Shown piece after piece: positions 58,489 to 64,000 of a stretch of 64,000 nucleotides of DNA. The position numbers and the translations under genes are program-made. How positions within the stretch are numbered: the first letter of the stretch is position 1; every line of letters starts with the position of its first letter. This DNA is from Pseudomonas triclosanedens (GTDB lineage Bacteria > Pseudomonadota > Gammaproteobacteria > Pseudomonadales > Pseudomonadaceae), in assembly GCF_026686735.1 (NCBI RefSeq), contig NZ_CP113432.1, forward strand, positions 2,170,001 to 2,234,000. The letters run 5' to 3'. A model generated the notes under the pieces. It had not been told where the DNA came from, ran no database searches, and worked only from the letters and a program-made list of their open reading frames with translations.

Positions 58489-59919
58489 TCAGGCCTCCAG
58501 CGCCGGTGCCACGGTTTCGATGCGCAGCATGTTGGTGCTGCCCGGCTGGCCGAAGGGCACGCCGGCGGTGATCACCACGGTGTCGCCACGGCGCGCCATG
58601 CGCTGGGCGAGGGCGATGTCGAGCGCGGTGGAGCAGATCTCGTCGACGTGGGCCAGTTGCGCATTGACCACCGAGTGCACGCCCCAGGCCACGGTCAGGC
58701 GGCGGGCGGACTTGAGCTGCGGCGTCAGGCTGAGGATCGGTGCCTTGGGCCGCTCGCGGGAGGCGCGCAGGGTCGAGGCGCCGGACTCGGTGTAGTTCAC
58801 CAGCACCGCCACCGGCAGGATGCGGCTGATCCGGCGGATCGCGCAGCTGATGGCGTCGGAGACGGTGGCGTCGGGTTCCGGGCGATTGATTTCGAGCTGT
58901 GCCTGGTAATCCGGCTCGGCTTCGACCTGGCGGATGATCTTTGCCATCATCTCCACCGCTTCACGTGGGTACTGGCCGGAGGCGCTCTCGGCGCTGAGCA
59001 TCACGCAGTCGGCGCCTTCGCTCACAGCGTTGGCCACGTCGGTCACTTCGGCGCGGGTCGGTGCGGGGGAGAAACGCATGGATTCGAGCATCTGGGTCGC
59101 CACCACCACCGGACGGCCGAGCTGGCGGCAGACCTGGATGATGCGCTTCTGGATGCCCGGCACGCTTTCCGCCGGCATTTCCACGCCGAGATCGCCACGG
59201 GCGACCATGATGGCGTCGGACAGGCGGGCGATGGCTTCGATGGACTGCACCGCCGAGGGTTTCTCGATCTTGGCCATGAGGAATGCCTTGTCGCCGATCA
59301 GGGCGCGGGCTTCCTCGATGTCTTCGGGGCGCTGCACGAAGGACAGCGCTACCCAGTCCACGCCCAGTTCCAGGCCGAACTCCAGGTCACGGCGGTCCTT
59401 GGCGGTCAGCGGGCTGAGCTTGAGCACGGCTTCCGGGACGTTGACGCCCTTGCGGTCGGACAGCTCGCCGCTGTTCATCACGAGGGTCTCGATGGAGTCG
59501 GCGTGGGCACCCACCACTTGCAGGCGGATCTTGCCGTCGTCCAGCAGCAGGCTCATGCCCGGCTCCAGCGCCTGGATGATCTCCGGGTGGGGCAGGGTGA
59601 CGCGCTTGTCGTCGCCCGGTGCATCGTTCAGGTCGAGGGTGAAGGTCTGGCCCTTCTGCAACTGCACCGCGCCCTCGGCGAAACGACCGACGCGCAGCTT
59701 CGGCCCCTGCAGGTCCATGAGGATGCCGATGGGGTAGTTCAGCTCGGCTTCCACTTCGCGCACCCAGGCGAAACGCTGGGCGTGGTCGCTGTATTCGCCG
59801 TGGCTGAAGTTCAGGCGGAACAGGTTGGCGCCGGCTTCCACCAGGGCGCGGATGTCATCACGGCTTTTGATCGCCGGGCCCAGGGTGGCGAGAATTTTTA
59901 CTTTCTTATCAGGAGTCAT
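58489..59919 (-). CDS. pyk: Pyruvate kinase
   Basis: A 476-aa glycolytic enzyme converting phosphoenolpyruvate and ADP to pyruvate and ATP. Key elements are ILATLGPAIKSRDDIRALVE, NLFRLNFSHG, FLMAKIEKPSAVQSIEAIAR, the active-site MVARGDLGVEMP and the C-terminal allosteric domain from about residue 355. It ends the gcl-hyi-glxR-ttuD gene row, where glycerate formed from glyoxylate enters lower glycolysis; PAO1 has the same order (PA1498). Confidence 0.96.
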   Translation of the reverse strand: MTPDKKVKILATLGPAIKSRDDIRALVEAGANLFRLNFSHGEYSDHAQRFAWVREVEAELNYPIGILMDLQGPKLRVGRFAEGAVQLQKGQTFTLDLNDAPGDDKRVTLPHPEIIQALEPGMSLLLDDGKIRLQVVGAHADSIETLVMNSGELSDRKGVNVPEAVLKLSPLTAKDRRDLEFGLELGVDWVALSFVQRPEDIEEARALIGDKAFLMAKIEKPSAVQSIEAIARLSDAIMVARGDLGVEMPAESVPGIQKRIIQVCRQLGRPVVVATQMLESMRFSPAPTRAEVTDVANAVSEGADCVMLSAESASGQYPREAVEMMAKIIRQVEAEPDYQAQLEINRPEPDATVSDAISCAIRRISRILPVAVLVNYTESGASTLRASRERPKAPILSLTPQLKSARRLTVAWGVHSVVNAQLAHVDEICSTALDIALAQRMARRGDTVVITAGVPFGQPGSTNMLRIETVAPALEA

Positions 59920-59993
59920 GATCAGGCTCGAGTCAGGTGATTTCGTGGCCGCGTTGCTGGGTCCGCGTTCGCCAGGCTATGCGCGGAATGCAG

Positions 59994-61283
59994 CTAATGG
60001 CGTTCCCTTCTCGAGCCTGCATTCTCGAGGACCAGGATGGCGCGGAAGTCGTTGACGTTGGTGCGGGTCGGCCTGGTGATCACCAGATCGCCCAGTTCGG
60101 CGAAGAAGCCGTAGCCGTTGTTGTTATCGAGCTCGTGCAGCGGGTTCAGGCCGGCCTCGATGGCGCGGCCATAGCTGCATGGGCTCATCAGGGCACCGGC
60201 GTTGCTTTCCATTCCGTCGATGCCGTCGGTGTCCCCCGCCAGGGCCCAGATGTTCGGTTCACCTTTCAGGTCGGCGGTGAGGCTGAGGAGAAATTCGGCG
60301 TTGCGTCCGCCGCGGCCATTGCCGCGTACGGTCACGGTGGTCTCGCCACCGGAGAGGATCAGGCACGGCGCCTTCAGCGGCTGGCCATGCTTGCGGATCT
60401 GCCGGGCGATGCCGGCGTGGACTTTGGCCACTTCTCGGGACTCGCCCTCCAGGTCGCCCAGGATCAGCGTCGGGATGCCCGCCGCTTCGGCCTTGGCGGC
60501 CGCTGCGTCGAGGGCATGCTGGGGAGTGGCGATCAGCGTGAAGTGGCTGCGCGACAGGCATTCGTCTCCAGGCTTGACGGTTTCCGAGCGCGGGTCTTCC
60601 AGCCAGGCGCGGACATTCGCCGGGACGTCGATGCCGTAGCGCTTGAGGATCGCCAGGGCGTCGGCGGAGGTGGTCGGGTCGCCCACGGTCGGGCCGGACG
60701 CAATCACCGTGGCTTCGTCGCCTGGCACGTCGGAAATCGCGTAGGTGTAGACGCTGGCCGGCCAGCAGGCGCGGGCCAGGCGGCCGCCCTTGATGGCGGA
60801 CAGGTGCTTGCGCACGCAGTTCATTTCGCCGATGGCTGCGCCGGATTTCAGCAGCGCCTTGTTCACACTGCGCTTGTCGTCGAGGCTGATACCTTCGGCT
60901 GGCAGGGCGAGCAGGGCGGAACCGCCGCCGGAGAGCAGGAAGATCACCCGGTCGTTCTCGGTCAGGCCGCCGATCAGTTCCAGCACGCGGCGAGCGACGC
61001 GCTCGCCGGCATCGTCCGGCACCGGGTGCGAGGCTTCCACCACTTCGATGCTGCGGCAGTCGGCGCCATAGCCGTAGGGCGCCACTACCAGGCCCTGGAC
61101 CTGGCCGTCCCAGTGCTTCTCGGCAACTTCCGCCATCGCGCCCGCCGCTTTGCCTGCGCCGATGACGATGGTGCGCCCGCCCTTGTCGGTGGGCAGGTGC
61201 TTGGCCAGCACCTGGGCCGGATGTGCGGCGGCGATGGCGGTATCGAACAGCTCGCGCAGGAAGGCGCGTGGGTCCAGGCTCAT
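59994..61283 (-). CDS. ttuD: MOFRL-type glycerate 2-kinase / hydroxypyruvate reductase TtuD
   Basis: A 429-aa protein of the GckA/TtuD (DUF4147-MOFRL) family. Family marks are TIVIGAGKAAGAMAEVAEKH, FLLSGGGSALLALPAEGISL, SDVPGDEATVIASGPTVGDP and the MOFRL loop GNGRGGRNAEFLLSLTADLK. Historically called hydroxypyruvate reductase, members are now known mostly as glycerate 2-kinases giving 2-phosphoglycerate; either activity fits this pathway. The ATG at 61283 has CGGAGCC at 7-nt spacing; the longer frame to 61457 is not family-like. It is 74 bp upstream of pyk on the same strand. Confidence 0.93.
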   Translation of the reverse strand: MSLDPRAFLRELFDTAIAAAHPAQVLAKHLPTDKGGRTIVIGAGKAAGAMAEVAEKHWDGQVQGLVVAPYGYGADCRSIEVVEASHPVPDDAGERVARRVLELIGGLTENDRVIFLLSGGGSALLALPAEGISLDDKRSVNKALLKSGAAIGEMNCVRKHLSAIKGGRLARACWPASVYTYAISDVPGDEATVIASGPTVGDPTTSADALAILKRYGIDVPANVRAWLEDPRSETVKPGDECLSRSHFTLIATPQHALDAAAAKAEAAGIPTLILGDLEGESREVAKVHAGIARQIRKHGQPLKAPCLILSGGETTVTVRGNGRGGRNAEFLLSLTADLKGEPNIWALAGDTDGIDGMESNAGALMSPCSYGRAIEAGLNPLHELDNNNGYGFFAELGDLVITRPTRTNVNDFRAILVLENAGSRRERH

Positions 61284-61465
61284 GACAGGCTCCGGTGATT
61301 CTTGTAGTGGTTTCCCATTGCTCAGGCTCCTGCGGACAGGAGACTCAGCGATGGGTTCGAACGCCCCGGCCGGTGAGGCCGTGACTCCCTGCGGCCGGGT
61401 GTTCGAATCGCTTTGCAGCGTGGCGGGCAAGGCCACTCCCATAACCTGGCCCGTCACCTTGCTCT

Positions 61466-61547
61466 TTGGCGGATAACGCCGTTGGCGTTATGCGCCCTAC
61501 GTTGGAGTCCCGCGTAGGGCGCATGAGGCGGAACGCTTCATCCGCCG
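61466..61547. repeat. Pair of REP-like hairpins (5 and 6) between ttuD and glxR
   Basis: GGCGGATAACGCC-GTT-GGCGTTATGCGCC-CTAC (61468-61500) and GTAG-GGCGCATGAGGCG-GAA-CGCTTCATCCGCC (61515-61547) face each other, giving a BIME-like pair. The stems and the GTAG/CTAC feet match the hairpins around the RAYT gene at 19.4-20.2 kb. Confidence 0.85.
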
Positions 61548-61551
61548 ATTC

Positions 61552-62442
61552 TCAATCCTTGCGGATCGAGAAGTTGGCCATGTGCTCCAGCCCCTTGATC
61601 AGGCCGGAGTGGTCCCAGTTGCTGCCGCCGATGGCCGCACAGGTGCTGAACACTTGCTGGGCGTTGGCGGTGTTGGGCAGGTTCAGGCCCAGTTCGCGCG
61701 CGCCGGCCAGGGCCAGGTTGAGGTCCTTCTGGTGCAGGCTGATACGGAAGCCCGGGTCGAAGGTACCCTTGACCATGCGCTCGCCGTGCACTTCGAGGAT
61801 GCGCGAGGAGGCGAAGCCGCCCATCAGCGCTTCACGCACCTTGGCCGGGTCGGCGCCGTTCTTGGCGGCGAACAGCAGGGCTTCGGCGACGGCCTGGATG
61901 TTCAGCGCGACGATGATCTGGTTGGCTACCTTGGCGGTCTGGCCATCGCCATTGCCGCCGACACGGGTGATGTTCTTGCCCATCGCCTGGAACAGCGGCA
62001 GGGCGCGCTCGAAGGTGTTCGGGCAGCCGCCGACCATGATGCTCAGGGTCGCCGCCTTGGCGCCGACTTCACCGCCGGAAACCGGGGCGTCGAGGTACTG
62101 CGCACCAGTGGCCTTGATTTTCTCGGCGAAGGTCTTGGTGGCGGTGGGGGAGATCGAGCTCATGTCGATCACGACCTTGTTCGGGCCTACGCCCTCGGCG
62201 ATGCCGTCCTTGCGGAACAGTACGTCTTCTACCTGCGGGGTGTCCGGCACCATGACGATGATGAACTCGGCTTCCTGGGCCACTTCCTTGGGGTTGGCCA
62301 GCGCGACGGCGCCGGCTTCCACCAAGGCTGCCGGAGCGGCGTCGTGGTGGGTGGAAACGAAGATCTGGTGACCTGCCTTCTGCAGGTTCTGAGCCATGGG
62401 CAGGCCCATGATGCCGGTGCCGATGAATCCGATTTTGGCCAT
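61552..62442 (-). CDS. glxR: Tartronate semialdehyde reductase (2-hydroxy-3-oxopropionate reductase)
   Basis: A 296-aa beta-hydroxyacid dehydrogenase. NAD(P) binding is at KIGFIGTGIMGLPMAQNLQK (residues 3-22), the substrate loop is DAPVSGGEVGAKAATLSIMV, and the catalytic lysine is in GQTAKVANQIIVALNIQAV. It reduces tartronate semialdehyde to D-glycerate after glyoxylate carboligation. Start at 62442 corresponds to the family N-terminus. It is separated from hyi by a 119-bp gap holding a dispersed repeat. Confidence 0.96.
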   Translation of the reverse strand: MAKIGFIGTGIMGLPMAQNLQKAGHQIFVSTHHDAAPAALVEAGAVALANPKEVAQEAEFIIVMVPDTPQVEDVLFRKDGIAEGVGPNKVVIDMSSISPTATKTFAEKIKATGAQYLDAPVSGGEVGAKAATLSIMVGGCPNTFERALPLFQAMGKNITRVGGNGDGQTAKVANQIIVALNIQAVAEALLFAAKNGADPAKVREALMGGFASSRILEVHGERMVKGTFDPGFRISLHQKDLNLALAGARELGLNLPNTANAQQVFSTCAAIGGSNWDHSGLIKGLEHMANFSIRKD

Positions 62443-62511
62443 GAGGAATTCTCCTGGTTGTTCTTGTTGGGCTTCCGGCTCCCCGCGTACCCGGGGAGTC
62501 GATGAGCAGGC

Positions 62512-62549
62512 CGCAGGATGGATATCGCTTGGCTCCGCGCCATCCTGCG
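62512..62549. repeat. Short palindromic relic of the dispersed GATACCC repeat
   Basis: CGCAGGATGG ... GATATCG ... CCATCCTGCG: a 10-bp perfect inverted repeat with 18-nt core that resembles the ends of the 49-kb repeats. Confidence 0.6.
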
Positions 62550-62561
62550 AAGTGAGCCGGG

Positions 62562-63344
62562 TCACACGACGTTGTGGCTCTTCAGCCAGCCGAGACCGGC
62601 TTCGGTGGTGGTCTTGGGCTTGTATTCGCAGCCGACCCAGCCGCGGTAGCCGATGCGGTCCAGATGGTCGAACAGGAAGCGGTAGTTGATCTCGCCCGTG
62701 CCCGGTTCGTGGCGGCCGGGGTTGTCGGCCAACTGCACGTGGTTGATCGAGGCAAGGTTCTTCTCAAGAGTCCGCGCCAGGTCACCTTCCATGATCTGCA
62801 TGTGGTAGATGTCGTACTGCAGGAACAGGTTGGCGCTGCCGACCTTTTCGCGGATGTCCTGGGCCTGCTTCGTGGTCTGCAGGTAGAAGCCGGGAATGTC
62901 GATGGTGTTGATCATTTCCATGACCAGCTTGATGCCCGCGGCTTCGAGCTTGTCCGCCGCGTACTCCAGATTGTTCAGGAAGGTGTTCTCGATAGTCGCG
63001 CAGTCGTAGCCCTGCGGGCGGATGCCGGCCAGGCAGTTGACCTGCTTGTTGCCCAGCACCTTGGCGTAGGCGATGGCCTTGTCGACGCCGGCGCGGAATT
63101 CCTCGACGCGGTCCGGGTGGCAGGCGATGCCGCGCTCACCCTTGGCCCAGTCGCCGGCGGGCAGGTTGAACAGCACCTGTTCGAGCTTGTTGGCGTCCAG
63201 GCGGGCCTTGATCACTTCGGCCTCGACGTCATAGGGGAAGAGATACTCGACACCGCTGAAGCCGGCGCGCGCGGCGGCTTCGAAACGGTCGAGGAAGTCC
63301 ACCTCGGTGAACAGCATGGACAGGTTGGCGCAGAAACGGGGCAT
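62562..63344 (-). CDS. hyi: Hydroxypyruvate isomerase
   Basis: A 260-aa TIM-barrel AP-endonuclease-2-like isomerase interconverting hydroxypyruvate and tartronate semialdehyde. Start MPRFCANLSMLFTEVDFLDR, then FSGVEYLFPYDVEAEVIKAR, MEMINTIDIPGFYLQTTKQA (metal Glu) and the terminal YRGWVGCEYKPKTTTEAGLG (second metal Glu) are as in Hyi/GlxB. It sits between gcl and glxR in one strand run, so the three act consecutively. Confidence 0.95.
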   Translation of the reverse strand: MPRFCANLSMLFTEVDFLDRFEAAARAGFSGVEYLFPYDVEAEVIKARLDANKLEQVLFNLPAGDWAKGERGIACHPDRVEEFRAGVDKAIAYAKVLGNKQVNCLAGIRPQGYDCATIENTFLNNLEYAADKLEAAGIKLVMEMINTIDIPGFYLQTTKQAQDIREKVGSANLFLQYDIYHMQIMEGDLARTLEKNLASINHVQLADNPGRHEPGTGEINYRFLFDHLDRIGYRGWVGCEYKPKTTTEAGLGWLKSHNVV

Positions 63345-63382
63345 GTCGGGGCCTCCTAGTGGGCTTCTTGCTTGGTCCGCGA

Positions 63383-63403
63383 GGCCCCGCGCGAGGCGGG
63401 GCC
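63383..63403 (-). other. GC hairpin between gcl and hyi
   Basis: GGCCCCGC / GCGGGGCC, 8-bp stem, 5-nt loop. No T-tract; likely a processing or partial-termination hairpin that lowers hyi relative to gcl. Confidence 0.5.
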
Positions 63404-63413
63404 GGCGAACGTC

Positions 63414-64000
<587 letters not shown>

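Overview
The window is a GC-rich, densely coded chromosomal segment of a Pseudomonas of the P. aeruginosa group (P. nitroreducens/citronellolis-like). I base this on gene identity and on gene order. From memory, nrdB-nrdA with the adjacent two-component pair, then pcpS, dienelactone hydrolase, alginate lyase, sltB2, napCBADFE, oprH-phoP-phoQ and dctA follow the order of the PA1155-PA1183 region of strain PAO1. The pyk-ttuD-glxR-hyi-gcl run matches PA1498-PA1502. No database search was possible, so species-level placement is inference. No tRNA, rRNA or CRISPR array was seen.

Layout. 1-8 kb: a cut membrane sensor gene divergent from a LuxR-type regulator, a LysE exporter, a parvulin, an mdaB/quinol-monooxygenase pair, a CAP-domain protein with an internal duplication, allE (ureidoglycine aminohydrolase) with a LysR regulator, and a small lipoprotein. 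8-18.5 kb: a probable catabolic island for an unidentified amine. It holds an APC permease, a soluble dCache protein, a GntR/FCD regulator, a solute-binding fold without a signal peptide, a type III glutamine-synthetase-like ligase, two class I glutamine amidotransferases, and a translationally coupled cytochrome P450, NADPH reductase and flavodoxin. 18.5-21.4 kb: a small mobile or accessory zone with a stand-alone Bro-N protein, a REP-associated tyrosine transposase (RAYT) surrounded by its hairpin repeats, and a lone AT-rich ParA-like ATPase abutting the nrdB terminator. 21.4-29.6 kb: class Ia ribonucleotide reductase with NrdR-like and DnaA sites, and a two-component system with a GNAT gene between regulator and kinase. 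29.7-32.4 kb: modABC behind a clear ModE site.

32.5-49 kb: an OprD porin, pcpS, a candidate structured sRNA with a strong terminator, dienelactone hydrolase, a PL7 alginate lyase overlapping the sltB2 region, the periplasmic nitrate reductase operon napEFDABC, oprH-phoP-phoQ with phased PhoP repeats, a short VRR-NUC nuclease coupled to an AraC regulator, and dctA with a near-perfect sigma-54 promoter and three upstream dyads. 49-58 kb: 132-bp tandem repeats, cyaB (MASE2 adenylate cyclase), an HD hydrolase, sbp, a DUF4139 protein, a voltage-gated-like ion channel with a zinc ribbon, sstT and a urea transporter. 58-64 kb: the glyoxylate-to-glycerate pathway gcl(partial)-hyi-glxR-ttuD followed by pyk. 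This joins logically with allE at the other end, since both concern ureide/glyoxylate metabolism.

The most promising candidate for an undescribed system is the 8-18.5 kb cluster. The gene set suggests gamma-glutamylation of an amine, P450 hydroxylation of the glutamylated intermediate with a flavodoxin as electron donor, and hydrolytic release by an amidotransferase. Secondary candidates are the structured RNA at about 34.9-35.1 kb, the lone ParA gene, and the RAYT/REP family.
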